DNA from: Streptococcus cristatus
GTDB taxonomy: Bacteria > Bacillota > Bacilli > Lactobacillales > Streptococcaceae
Direction of reading: 5' to 3'
DNA length: 51,643 nucleotides
Assembly (NCBI RefSeq): GCF_003943465.1
Contig: NZ_RJPR01000004.1
Location: 97,093 to 148,735, forward strand
In this document: positions 1 to 8,817 of the stretch, piece by piece
Layout: each line of letters begins with the position of its first letter
How positions within the stretch are numbered: position 1 is the stretch's first letter
The notes under the pieces: generated by a model
The model's input: the letters and a program-made list of their open reading frames with translations, nothing else
The model's database searches: none
What the model was told of the DNA's origin: nothing
Made by a program: the position numbers and the translations under genes

Positions 1-65
1 ATAAGGAAAAGTTCTCAGATGAAGCGGCCAAGAAAAAAGCAGAATTGCAGTTATTATTAATGTGA
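1..65 (+). CDS. C-terminal end of an upstream gene (partial)
   Basis: The reading frame beginning at base 3 is open from the window edge to TGA at 63-65 and gives about 20 charged, Lys/Ala/Glu-rich residues ending in a short leucine run. Frame 1 also stays open briefly but reads less like protein. The stop lies 11 bases before the third ATG of the next gene and inside its ribosome binding site, so the two genes look cotranscribed. The family cannot be recognised from this fragment. Confidence 0.45.
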   Translation, partial: KEKFSDEAAKKKAELQLLLM

Positions 66-76
66 GGTGAATGATG

Positions 77-763
77 ATGTATCAACCAGAAAAATTGAAA
101 GCTCGTAGAAAAGAGCTAAAACTGACCCAAAAAGAAATTGCAGATCAATTGGGAATAAGCTATCAGGCCTATTCAGCATGGGAACGTGGAGTAAAAGCAC
201 CTTCTAAGGAAAAAGTAAGTCAGTTAGAACAAATCCTTAGTGTACCCAAAGGCTATTTTACAGAAATTGAGATAGTCCGTTTGTATAATACACTATCGAG
301 TAAAGGTAAAGCTCAAGTGGTTACTTATGCTAGAGAACTAGTTCAAAAAGAGCAGTCACAAAAGGTTATGCCGATATCAAAAAAACTTTACGAATACCAT
401 ATTTATGAAAAAATGTCTGCTGGTATCGGAGCTTCCGTTTATGATGATCGAAATTATGATACTGTTTATTTTGATGAAGAATTGGCTCATGATTTTGCTT
501 CCTGGGTATCTGGAGATTCAATGGAACCTAAATATCATAATGGTTCAGTAGCTCTTATCCGTGAGACTGGTTTTGATTACGATGGAGCAGTTTATGCGGT
601 TGTCTGCAATAATCAGACATATATCAAACGAGTCTATCGTGAAGAAGGCGGCCTACGATTGGTTTCAATTAACCCTAAATATAAGGATATTTTCATTTCT
701 TATGACGAAGATCCAAGGGTAGTTGGGATTATTGTAGGAAACTTTGTGCCGATGGAGGGATAA
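77..763 (+). CDS. LexA/HdiR-like self-cleaving XRE repressor (S24 peptidase)
   Basis: This 228-residue protein has an N-terminal XRE helix-turn-helix (about residues 8-62) and a C-terminal S24/LexA-type peptidase domain. The visible catalytic elements are Ser148 in GDSMEP, Lys184 in TYIKR and a candidate Ala115-Gly116 cleavage bond in SAGIGA (numbering from base 77). Proteins of this type repress DNA-damage genes until RecA filaments trigger self-cleavage. Three ATGs stand in a row at 71, 74 and 77; the AGGTG at 65-69 is well spaced only from the third. The following genes overlap or nearly touch, ending in a Y-family polymerase, so a role as local SOS switch for this cassette is a strong inference. 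No operator was identified by eye, and the promoter may lie upstream of the window. Confidence 0.88.
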   Translation: MYQPEKLKARRKELKLTQKEIADQLGISYQAYSAWERGVKAPSKEKVSQLEQILSVPKGYFTEIEIVRLYNTLSSKGKAQVVTYARELVQKEQSQKVMPISKKLYEYHIYEKMSAGIGASVYDDRNYDTVYFDEELAHDFASWVSGDSMEPKYHNGSVALIRETGFDYDGAVYAVVCNNQTYIKRVYREEGGLRLVSINPKYKDIFISYDEDPRVVGIIVGNFVPMEG

Positions 764-764
764 T

Positions 765-1298
765 ATGGAAAAATTTGATTTGTCGTATAAATGGGATTAT
801 TATTTATCTAAGGCAACTCTGTACTTTATTTTTTTTTATATGAATTCCTTACGAGGTAAGGTAGTATGGTTGCTTTTTATATTTATGGCATTCAATTTTC
901 TTTATTTTTCAAGGGATATTGATAGTCGACCAAATACTTGGAAAGATTTTTATGAAGAATATGTTTCTGACTTTTATATTCAATTACTCATATGTTTAGG
1001 GCACTTTGCTTTTAGAATAAAAGACTCGGCTGGAACGTGGGAGGAATTAGGAATCACTTATATAATTTTAGCTCTATCATCTTATTCGATTATATTAATC
1101 AGATATTTTAAAAATAGATGTATAGGCATATGCATAGGTTTGGGTTCTTTTAGTATTCCAACTCTATTTTTATCATCTATCAGGAATATATTATGTATGA
1201 CTATTAATTATTATTTAATATCAACATTTCTGTTGTTAATATGTTGTTTTGTTTATAAAATGCTGGAAGTACGGCAAGATAGTAGAAAGAAAGAATAA
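765..1298 (+). CDS. Predicted membrane protein inside the SOS-type cassette, unknown family
   Basis: The ATG at 765 is preceded by GGAGGG at 754-759 and lies one base past the repressor stop, so it is preferred over an in-frame upstream start at 744. The 177-residue product has about four hydrophobic stretches (around residues 18-42, 68-85, 95-112 and 118-165), aromatic-rich segments and a basic tail, which point to an integral membrane protein. I recognise no family. It is tightly coupled between a LexA-like repressor and a polymerase, so it should be induced with them. An immunity, lysis or membrane-stress role would be speculation. The composition is very AT-rich, as in the rest of the cassette. 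Confidence 0.7.
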   Translation: MEKFDLSYKWDYYLSKATLYFIFFYMNSLRGKVVWLLFIFMAFNFLYFSRDIDSRPNTWKDFYEEYVSDFYIQLLICLGHFAFRIKDSAGTWEELGITYIILALSSYSIILIRYFKNRCIGICIGLGSFSIPTLFLSSIRNILCMTINYYLISTFLLLICCFVYKMLEVRQDSRKKE

Positions 1299-1303
1299 AT
1301 TAT

Positions 1304-2719
1304 ATGGGCTATTTTGATTATTCAAGGGAGCCAAAAAGTGACATTGCTTTTATAGATATGAAGTCCTTCTATGCTAGCGTAGAGTGTGTATCAAGAGGTC
1401 TACATCCTCTAAAGACTTCCTTATGTGTTATGAGCCGAGCGGATAATTCAGCAGGTCTTATTCTAGCATCTTCTCCCATGTTCAAGAAGGTATTTGGTAA
1501 GTCCAATGTGGGACGCTCTTATGATTTGCCATTTGATATTAATACCAGAAGGTTCTCTTATTACAATGCTAAAAGACAAGGCTTGAGAACAGATCCTGAT
1601 TATATAAGATTTATAGAAGAGTGGGCCAAAGTTACATTAATAGTTCCACCTAGGATGGATGAATACATAGCTGTAAATATGGAAATTCAAAGGATATTTC
1701 AAAATTATGGAAGTCCTGACGATATTTACCCCTATTCCATTGATGAAGGTTTTATTGATCTTACAAGTTCACTAAACTATTTTATTTCAGACAAGAGTAT
1801 TTCTAGGAAAGATAAGCTAGATGCCATTTCTGCAAAAATTCAAAGGGATATTTGGAGAGAAACAGGGATCTATTCAACTATAGGAATGTCTAATGCAAAT
1901 CCACTTCTCGCAAAGTTAGCTTTAGACAATGAAGCAAAGATAACACCTACAATGCGGGCAAACTGGTCTTACCAAGATGTTGAAAGGAAAGTTTGGAATA
2001 TCCCCAATATGACAGATTTTTGGGGTATTGGGAAACGCATGGAAAAACGTCTGAATAGTTTAGGGATTTATTCAATCAAAGAGTTGGCCAATACTAATCC
2101 AGACATGTTAAAGCAGAATTTGGGAGTGGCAGGGCTTCGATTGTGGTTCCATGCTAATGGAGTGGACGAAAGTAATGTTCATACCCCCTATAAACCAAAG
2201 TCTAAATGTTTAGGAAATTCTCAGGTTTTACCACGGGATTATGTGGAGCAAAGAGAAATTGAGATTGTACTACGAGAAATGGCGGAACAAGTCGCTATTC
2301 GTCTAAGGCGAGCAGGTAAGAAAGCAACTGTTGTCGCTATACATTTAGGTTACTCTAAACAAGAAAACAAACGTTCTATCAATACCCAAATGAAGATAGA
2401 ACCAACAAATAATACGGATATACTCACAAACTATGTTTTGAAGTTATTTCATAACAAATACACTTCGGGAGCAATCCGAAATGTGGCAGTCAGCTATTCA
2501 GGATTTGTGGATGGATCCTATGGATTGATTTCACTATTTGATGATGTTGACAAAGAAGAAAAAGAAGAAAGGCTCCAGGTAGCTATTGACTCTGTTAGAA
2601 ATCAGTTTGGCTTCACCTCTCTATTGAAGGCAAACTCATTAGATAAAGCATCTAGAAGTATTGCGAGAAGTAAACTGATAGGAGGTCATTCTGCTGGAGG
2701 ATTGGATGGATTAAAATGA
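1304..2719 (+). CDS. Y-family translesion DNA polymerase, UmuC-like
   Basis: A 471-residue UmuC/DinB-superfamily polymerase. The palm motifs are visible: the first catalytic Asp18 in a DMKSFYASVE block and the Asp147-Glu148 pair in YSIDEGFID. The helix-hairpin-helix thumb region follows at about residues 235-265 (FWGIGKRMEKRLNSLGI), then a little-finger domain. These enzymes copy past DNA lesions at the cost of mutations. It starts six bases after the membrane-protein gene without a strong ribosome site, which suggests coupled translation, and its stop overlaps the next start in ATGA. This UmuC plus small-protein arrangement resembles the SOS-like operons of Tn5252-type streptococcal conjugative elements. 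Confidence 0.93.
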   Translation: MGYFDYSREPKSDIAFIDMKSFYASVECVSRGLHPLKTSLCVMSRADNSAGLILASSPMFKKVFGKSNVGRSYDLPFDINTRRFSYYNAKRQGLRTDPDYIRFIEEWAKVTLIVPPRMDEYIAVNMEIQRIFQNYGSPDDIYPYSIDEGFIDLTSSLNYFISDKSISRKDKLDAISAKIQRDIWRETGIYSTIGMSNANPLLAKLALDNEAKITPTMRANWSYQDVERKVWNIPNMTDFWGIGKRMEKRLNSLGIYSIKELANTNPDMLKQNLGVAGLRLWFHANGVDESNVHTPYKPKSKCLGNSQVLPRDYVEQREIEIVLREMAEQVAIRLRRAGKKATVVAIHLGYSKQENKRSINTQMKIEPTNNTDILTNYVLKLFHNKYTSGAIRNVAVSYSGFVDGSYGLISLFDDVDKEEKEERLQVAIDSVRNQFGFTSLLKANSLDKASRSIARSKLIGGHSAGGLDGLK

Positions 2720-3078
2720 TTGATCGTTCTTACTTACCATTTCAATCAGCACGAGAATATCAAGATCCTGGCATGCAAAAGTGGATGGGCTTCTTTTTAT
2801 CTGAACATACCACCTCACTAGGTGAAGAGAAAAATCGTATTGATTTATCTAGTAACTTGGATAAGGCTGAAAAGCTCTTGTTGCTTTCTCAGCTTTATAT
2901 TGGACAGCTAAAAGGGCGACTTACCGTCAAATACAAAGCTCAAAAAGTCACCATCATAGGAGAAGTTAGAGAATTATGTAGAAAAGAAATATCCGTCAAA
3001 ACGAGTGACGGATATAAGTTAGTTCAGCTAGATGATATCCTACAAATTCATCTTTTGGAGAAGGTAGCAAATGAGTAG
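2716..3078 (+). CDS. YolD-like small protein of the UmuC cassette
   Basis: A 120-residue protein whose start overlaps the polymerase stop by four bases. The N-terminal half contains a segment like the YolD family (DPGMQKWMGFFLSEH, residues 17-31), and the rest is a mixed alpha/beta domain ending in acidic residues. YolD-type proteins typically accompany UmuC-type polymerases in Firmicutes and are thought to assist them, perhaps as UmuD-like partners, although the biochemistry is poorly known. The family call rests on this short motif and on context. Its last codons overlap the start of the next, frameshifted gene. Confidence 0.65.
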   Translation: MIDRSYLPFQSAREYQDPGMQKWMGFFLSEHTTSLGEEKNRIDLSSNLDKAEKLLLLSQLYIGQLKGRLTVKYKAQKVTIIGEVRELCRKEISVKTSDGYKLVQLDDILQIHLLEKVANE

Positions 3079-3309
3079 AAAAGAACTCTTTGAGAATAAG
3101 TTGCAGATGGCTTATTCTCAGATGACTATATCCGATTTGAAGAAGATTTCCAAAAATATTCAGCTATGGATGTGCTACTGACATTTTTGATTGATGATAT
3201 TCTTAGAACAATGGCTATTAATCAAAAAAACTATTTCAAACTCAATAAAGAGAATGCAAAAGATGGGAGAGATCATTATTTTTATTTTAAAGTGATTAAA
3301 GAAAAATAA
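3071..3309 (+). pseudogene. Frameshifted fourth gene of the cassette (DUF5960-like)
   Basis: ATG at 3071 overlaps the end of the YolD-like gene. The reading frame is plausible for about 16 codons, then shifts near 3113-3118. Continuing in frame 0 gives only 36 residues and a stop at 3179-3181. In the neighbouring frame a protein-like sequence runs on from DDYIRFEEDF through DVLLTFLIDDILRT to a stop at 3307-3309. A net loss of one base restores a single protein of roughly 79 residues. The joined sequence resembles a small streptococcal family (DUF5960) recalled from memory. The gene is therefore probably broken, or the site is a sequencing error. Confidence 0.7.
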
Positions 3310-3395
3310 TCTTTGGTTCGATATTTTAAATATAGGAAAAATAAATTTTAAAAATACTAATTAAGAAAATATTGAAATAATAGTAATTGAACATA

Positions 3396-3404
3396 TGGTA
3401 TAAT
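3396..3404 (+). promoter_or_regulatory. Extended -10 promoter of the methyltransferase gene
   Basis: TGGTATAAT is a perfect extended -10 element (TGn followed by TATAAT) in a very AT-rich stretch. No good -35 box is found at the usual distance. It lies 72 bases upstream of the chosen start. Confidence 0.55.
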
Positions 3405-3476
3405 AGAATGAAATCAAGTGATGGGAACTCATCTAACCTAAATCTAAACAGTATAAAATTACGAGGAGATTATAAG

Positions 3477-4241
3477 ATGACCGATTATATAAAATTAAAT
3501 GAAGATAGATGGAATAATGTAAAAAATGACTACACTGAGCCGTTGACACATGAAGAATTAGAAGAAGCCAGAAATAATCCCATTTCTGTTGCCTTAACTG
3601 TTGGAAAAAAAGTTCCGAAAGAATGGTTTGAAAAAGCCAGCGGAAAAAAGATATTAGGGTTAGCTTGTGGTGGTGGACAGCAGGGACCAGTTTTTGCTAT
3701 AAAAGGTTATGATGTAACCATAATGGATTTTTCTAAATCACAATTACAAAGAGATGAGTTGGTTGCTAAAAGAGAAGGCTTAAAAATCAATACCGTTCAA
3801 GGCGATATGACAAAACCATTTCCATTTGAAAATGAAACTTTTGATATTATTTTTAATCCAGTTTCAAATGTATATATAGAAGATTTAGAAAACATGTACA
3901 AAGAAGCTTCTCGAGTATTAAAAAAGGGTGGATTGTTAATGGTCGGATTTATGAATCCTTGGATATATATGTATGATGCTGACACTGTATGGGACAAACC
4001 TGATGAGGAATTACTTTTAAAGTTTTCAATACCTTTTAATTCAAAAGAGCTTGAAGAGGAAGGCAAGATAACCATAAATCCAGAATATGGATATGAATTT
4101 AGCCATACCTTAGAAAGTCAGATTAGAGGACAACTCAAAAATGGTCTCGCTATGATAGATTTTTATGAATCGTGTGACAAAAGACATAGATTATCACGTT
4201 ATGGAAATGATTATATAGCTACACTCTGCATCAAACTATAA
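3477..4241 (+). CDS. Class I SAM-dependent methyltransferase
   Basis: The start at 3477 is chosen because GAGGAG at 3464-3469 precedes it at proper distance; an upstream in-frame ATG at 3387 overlaps the promoter. The 254-residue protein shows the Rossmann methyltransferase signature: motif I LGLACGGGQQG at about residues 61-71, an acidic end of strand 2 (TIMDFS), motif II-like QGDMTKPFPF and the post-motif FDIIFNPVSN. The substrate is not predictable; the family includes small-molecule and tRNA/ubiquinone-type methylases. It is monocistronic, with its own promoter and a terminator at 4346-4383. The low GC and the mobile-element gene next door suggest horizontal acquisition. Confidence 0.85.
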   Translation: MTDYIKLNEDRWNNVKNDYTEPLTHEELEEARNNPISVALTVGKKVPKEWFEKASGKKILGLACGGGQQGPVFAIKGYDVTIMDFSKSQLQRDELVAKREGLKINTVQGDMTKPFPFENETFDIIFNPVSNVYIEDLENMYKEASRVLKKGGLLMVGFMNPWIYMYDADTVWDKPDEELLLKFSIPFNSKELEEEGKITINPEYGYEFSHTLESQIRGQLKNGLAMIDFYESCDKRHRLSRYGNDYIATLCIKL

Positions 4242-4345
4242 TATTATAGAATATACTTCAGGGGAATAGCCCGTTTCATTTTCTATAAGGGTTAAAATCT
4301 AAATCCCAGTTTGTCGAAGTAAAACAATTAAATAAAATTAAAGCG

Positions 4346-4383
4346 AGGAAGTAAAAGCAAATAGCCGCTACTTCCTTTTTTTG
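4346..4383 (+). terminator. Intrinsic terminator after the methyltransferase gene
   Basis: An eight-base-pair stem AGGAAGTA/TACTTCCT with a 15-base loop is followed directly by a T run. Confidence 0.75.
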
Positions 4384-4416
4384 TTGTCAAACATTCAAAA
4401 ACGGAAAGGAGAATTT

Positions 4417-4635
4417 ATGAAAGAACTGAAAAATCCAGATAAAAAAGGCAGTAGCACAAAGAGAAAGATTGGAAAGACAACCTATGAGCTTCTTGTCCAT
4501 TTCAATGAAAATGCAACTGAAATAATGCTGAGGGAGCTTAGGAGAAAATTGGATGAAAAAAAGATGATTTTGATTAAAAAGTCCTTGACAAGTAGCAACG
4601 GGAAAAACAGCGAAGTATATTCTAATTTTATGTAG
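4417..4635 (+). CDS. TnpW-like transposon-encoded small protein
   Basis: ATG at 4417 follows AAAGGAG at the right distance. The 72-residue product contains KRKIGKTTYELLVHFNENAT (residues 15-34), close to the core of TnpW-type proteins encoded by Tn4451-like and clostridial conjugative elements, whose role is unknown. After that core the sequence becomes Lys-rich and does not follow the usual family ending, so the gene may be a 5' fragment fused to unrelated sequence. No recombinase is near it, so it is best read as a leftover of a mobile element that also brought the methyltransferase. Confidence 0.55.
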   Translation: MKELKNPDKKGSSTKRKIGKTTYELLVHFNENATEIMLRELRRKLDEKKMILIKKSLTSSNGKNSEVYSNFM

Positions 4636-4690
4636 TGCAAGGCTTGCATAATATAGGAAATATAAACGAATAATCAGGCTATAGATAGAA

Positions 4691-4714
4691 AATCTCGCTC
4701 CAGCGGGATTTTTC
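4691..4714 (+). terminator. Intrinsic terminator after the TnpW-like gene
   Basis: The nine-base arms AATCTCGCT and AGCGGGATT (one G-T pair) are separated by two C residues and followed by TTTC. A possible -10 (TATAAT, 4718-4723) for the next gene comes right after. Confidence 0.6.
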
Positions 4715-4758
4715 TTGTATAATGAAGCTAGAAAGTAGCTGATGGAGGTAAAGAAAGG

Positions 4759-5115
4759 TTGAAATGCAAGGAAAAGATATTTAGTGCTGTCATTGATCGG
4801 CCGGTCGGTTTTAAAGATTCTTTTGGGAATGTCTATCTGATTAACTATGGCTATATCCCTGAGCTAATGGGTGGAGATGGCGAAGAGCAGGATGTGTATA
4901 TTATTTCCCGTGACCAGCAGCAGCCTCTGGAAAATTTTACAGGAAAGTTGGTTGCTATCATCCATCGGCGTGATGATATAGAAGACAAGTGGGTCTTGGC
5001 TCCTGCTAATGAGGAGATTGACAAAATTTTGATAGCGGAGCAGACTCAATTTATGGAGCAGTATTTTGATTCTTGGATTGAGATGGTGGAAGAGAGCAAT
5101 GATTCAAGGCCCTAA
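4759..5115 (+). CDS. Small inorganic-pyrophosphatase-like protein
   Basis: Translation starts at TTG 4759, nine bases after GGAGGTA at 4744-4750; no ATG fits. The 118-residue product resembles the soluble inorganic pyrophosphatase fold: YLINYGYIPELMGGDGEEQD (residues 25-44) matches the NYGY...GDG-(E)-D signature, and a later LVAIIHRRDD strand fits too. It is shorter than classical family I enzymes (about 170 residues) and lacks part of the active-site acidic cluster, so catalytic activity is uncertain. Annotators commonly give this streptococcal family the pyrophosphatase name. It is monocistronic and converges on the surface-protein gene. Confidence 0.7.
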   Translation: MKCKEKIFSAVIDRPVGFKDSFGNVYLINYGYIPELMGGDGEEQDVYIISRDQQQPLENFTGKLVAIIHRRDDIEDKWVLAPANEEIDKILIAEQTQFMEQYFDSWIEMVEESNDSRP

Positions 5116-5176
5116 AATCCATGATAAAGACCAGAAAACGGCTCTTGTGAGCGCTATTTTAACTGATTTAGGTTAA
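5099..5176 (+). pseudogene. Possible truncated gene start overlapping the pyrophosphatase-like stop
   Basis: An ATG at 5099 overlaps the end of the preceding gene and opens a 25-codon frame whose end (TALVSAILTDLG) is reminiscent of the first helix of some GNAT acetyltransferases. It then stops, and no continuation is convincing in the other frames up to 5240. It may be the relic of a deleted downstream gene. Weak evidence. Confidence 0.25.
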
Positions 5177-5243
5177 TAATGAAAGTCTATATTCGATTAA
5201 GCTTTCCTCAATATCAGATAAAATTGCAAGATGGTCAGTCACG

Positions 5244-5291
5244 AAAAAAATCGCATGGATGAACCTAAAATGATTTGTCCATGCGATTTTT
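5244..5291. terminator. Bidirectional terminator between convergent genes
   Basis: Long arms AAAAATCGCATGGA and TCCATGCGATTTTT enclose an 18-base loop, with an A run on one side and a T run on the other, so it can end transcription from both the pyrophosphatase-like gene and the surface-protein gene. Confidence 0.85.
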
Positions 5292-5342
5292 ATATTTAAG
5301 GAACTATCGTAAGTAAAGGTTTATCTAGCAGAATAGAAATTC

Positions 5343-8300
5343 TTACGCTTCTTTCTTTTTGAGCAAGATGAGGCCACCACTTGTAGCCAGAAGAATCGTT
5401 GCAACTGTGAAGAGAGCAGAGTTTTCCTTGCTTCCTGTTTGTGGGAGCTGGGCCTGTTGTGTATTTGTTGCTTTTTGAGCTGCAGCGGTAGGCTGTGCTT
5501 CGCTTGTTTTCTGAGCGAGGCTTTCTAGTTGCTCTTCTTTTGCTTTCGGAGTTGTCGGTTTGTCGGCTGGTTTGCCTGCTTGTTTTGGTTGAGGTTTTTG
5601 GTTCAAAATTTCAACAATTTTGACACTTGGTTTATGAGTGACAGGCATATCTTTCAGCTCAGCCAATTGATTGCCAAAGACAGCGTTCGATACCCAACGG
5701 TAGAAGTGAATGGTATGTAGACGATTGGTTGGATTTCCAGCATAAACGAAGAGTGGATGTTCCTTGTAATTACCAGAAATAGCAACGATTTTATTGGCTA
5801 ATTTTTCGTTGCCTGGCCACCAGCCTGCAATGTAATAGTCACTGTCTGCAATAGTCGCCAAAGTCTTGAAGTTGGCAGGAGCTTTTGCGATCCAGTTTCC
5901 AGAATTAGAATAGAAGAGATCATTCTTCTTATAGCCGCTAGTCAATGGATCTTTGTCGTCTATAATAGCCTTCATCAGACCTTCAAAATCGCTACCGCCG
6001 GAGAATCTTTCCGCATCAAATCCATCTAGAACACCCAGTTTTTCAAGGCGTTGCATAGCAGAGCCACCCACTACAATGGTTGGTTTGCGACCAAGAATAG
6101 ACTTGTCAAATTTGTTGCTTTCAAGGACGATGACATCAGCTTCATCAGGCGTATCGACAATATCAAAGCCTAGATTTTTCAGTGCCAGAGCGGTATGAGT
6201 AGGTGAGTCCACTCCTGCCCAGTAGAATTGATGAGGGGGTGCATAGACCTTCAGTGCTTTTAAGCTTGGCCCTTCCGGAACCTTATACAAGGCATCTCCA
6301 TAAATAGCATAATCACCTAAAAGATTTGCAAAGGTTGATGTATCAACGATATAGCCATCTTCTGTCAGATAGACCTTCTTACCTTGGCGAATAGCTTGGT
6401 TGACAGCTTTGACTGCGCTGTCAGATGTATTAGCGATGACATAGTAAGGTGCTGAGTAGTTGATATCGCGCGTCCGAGTAGCACGGAGAGCAGTGACTTC
6501 GCCGAGTTTGCCATCAAAGAGTTTATCTTTAAAGATAGGTTCAGCTTTAAAGCCTCTCATATCTGGGAAGTTTACCAAAAGTTCAGCATACATGGCAGCC
6601 CAAGCAGATTCGTTTGAACCTTTATAGAGGATATGGTTGGCATAGCCACGCTTAGCTTGAGCCATATCGACAATTAGGTCGCCCTTCTTATAGTTGCCAA
6701 CATCTTCCTTCAATTCTTGAATGACAACACCATTTCTCTTGAAGTATTCAATCATATTAAAGGCTTGTTGGGAATCATTGTCTTTGTCGAGCCCCATAGG
6801 GATGACATAATAGTCAGGGAAGAATTTTTTCTGACCATCTTTTACCCGTCCAACAACCTTGCCGTCAGGTCCGACCAATTCATTTTCAGCTTTTGGCTCT
6901 TCAACCTTGTTGATGCCACGGAGATAGAAGTTGAGGCGCATTTCCATGAGCTTGTCAGGATCTTGGGACAGGTAAGAGATACCTCCAAGGACAGCGTGAT
7001 AGCCAGCCTTATAGGATTCCTGATTGCCCTCAGGGATTTCAATGGTATGTCCTAATATGCCGTGGTACATGGCATAGACACCAGTGTAGCCTGAGAAGGA
7101 GTCATCCCAGCCATCGCCCCAGTCTAGTTTAGGGATGATATAGCTGCCATACTTAGAGTTAGCGACGCCGGCACGTCCCATGTGGTGGGCATTTTCCAGC
7201 ATATTTTTTGACAGAAGGTCGTATTCAAAGTTTGGATCATGCGGCGGTGTCGCTGGCTCGATCAAGAATTCTTTAACGAATCCATGAATGTCATAAAGTG
7301 CAATTGGATTCCATTTGTTAATGAGTCCAGCTACAGTACGGGTTTCTGGGTTAGCCTGATAGCTAGTGTCGCGGTTTGGATCGATTCCGTTGGCAAGAGT
7401 ACGCGTATTGGCAACATCTCCGTCAGGATTTTCAGTAAAGTCAAAGAGGAAAATAAATTTCTTGAGGAGTTCTTTGACATTGAGGGTGATATTTTTAGCA
7501 GCACCGTTGGCATCAGTTGTTTGGAAGGAAATTTGCTCCTTGGTCGCAAAAGTATTGAAGAGCCCAGTGATGATGTCGATGGCTGGCTGTTCGTCAGCAT
7601 GGGTGTTATTGATAAGGACTGGAAGTTTATAGTCCAGCGTACCATTTTTCAGAGCAGCTAACATTTCAGCTGGTTTGATCAAGGCCTGCGGATTAGTTGT
7701 GCTGAGATAGTCGTCAATGCTCTTTTGGTCGGAGCTGATGATACCCAACTTGATATCGCGACCCTGAGCACTCTTTCCGATGTTCTCAATCTGTACCAAG
7801 CGATCCGTTTTAGCATCTTGGAGACTCTTTTCAATAGCTGCCAGCATTTCATCGTGGGTATGGAAATCTTCGTAGGGACGAAGGACAATATTCTTGCGAA
7901 TAGTCAGGCCAAGATCTTCGCTGGTTCCGACTAATTCATGAGTTCCCATAAAGTTGCGGTAGGTTCTACGGATATTGTTTGGTGTCCGCAGGCTTAAGTC
8001 TTGCCCAAATAATTCATTAAATTTGAGGGAAACTTTGAGGTCATTTCCATTAGCTTTTTCTTCGACAGTGACAAATGGGTCGCCTGTGAAGGTGCCGTCC
8101 TCCATCTTCCAAGTTTTCCACTCGCTAATAGGCTTGTTGTCCAGTGTCCAAGTGATTTTACCAGCTTGCGCTCCTTGCTCTTGAATAGTTTCTTCAATAC
8201 TAGCTTTTTCGGACATATAAACCTTACTGTCGGCAAGCTGAACCTTGTTTTCTTGGGAGCTAGCTGCGCGGACTTCTGTTTTAGTTGTAGTATCCAGTTT

Positions 8301-8612
8301 TTGGCTAGCATCAGCTGCTTTTTCATCTAGGGCTGTAGAAGGAAGACTTGGAGACTTGCTGTCCGTAGCTTCAGATGGGCTACTTTTCTCTAGTGGTTAA
8401 GCTTGTGGAGTATCCGAAGTTTCTTCAGCTTTCTCTGTACTTGCAGGTGTAGGCTGTTCCACAAGAGTACTGATTTTGCTGCTGTCTTGCGGAGGTTCAG
8501 CAGGGTTAAGCGTATCAGCTGCCGCATTTCCTTGAGTTAAAACGGCCAATAGAACCGCAGCGGATAGGCTGAGGGCTTGTGTATATAAGCGTTTCTTATA
8601 AGAATTTTTCAT
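5343..8612 (-). pseudogene. LPXTG-anchored M14 zinc carboxypeptidase-like surface protein, interrupted by an in-frame stop
   Basis: Start ATG 8610-8612 follows AGGAGG. A signal peptide (KKRLYTQALSLSAAVLLAVL) and a Pro/Thr/Glu-rich leader end at TAA (8397-8399). Beyond the stop the same frame stays open and continues the same low-complexity leader, then a 957-residue frame beginning with an internal ATG at 8216. That part carries M14 features (numbered from 8216): His206 and Glu209 in HADE, NPDG near 263, NRD near 281, His311 in DIHG, Glu393 in HTIEIPEG. It ends with Ala/Lys/Pro linkers, LPQTG, a hydrophobic span and KKKEA, so sortase anchoring was intended. One substitution (for example CAA to TAA) explains the break. 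Restart at 8216 would lack a signal peptide. Confidence 0.88.
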
Positions 8613-8645
8613 AAGAAACCTCCTTTTTAATGTGTTCTTAAATTC

Positions 8646-8674
8646 AGTATAACAAAGTTTGAAATCGTTTACAA
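8646..8674 (-). promoter_or_regulatory. Promoter of the surface protein with overlapping cre-like site
   Basis: On the minus strand TTGTAA (8669-8674), a 17-base spacer and TATACT (8646-8651, with an upstream TG) form a good sigma-A promoter. The 16 bases at 8659-8674 match the CcpA operator consensus WTGNNARCGNWWWCAW at every position and cover the -35 box, which predicts carbon-catabolite repression. Confidence 0.7.
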
Positions 8675-8817
8675 ACAAAAACATAGATAAAAAATAAACT
8701 TCTAACGAAAGGATGAGATATGTGTAATTTCTGAAGAGTATCTGAGTCTGATATTTAAACAGCCCGCGATATTCGCAGTTTGGGTTTCTGCAAATTCATG
8801 CAAAAAACAGGCATTTA

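Noticed and set aside
1..4714. A complete integrative element or prophage at the left edge
   Set aside because: No integrase, relaxase, att site or phage structural gene is present within the window; only cargo-like genes are visible.
7239..7661. 140-residue open frame antisense to the surface-protein gene
   Set aside because: It lies inside the conserved M14 domain coding region and shows no motif, start signal or promoter.
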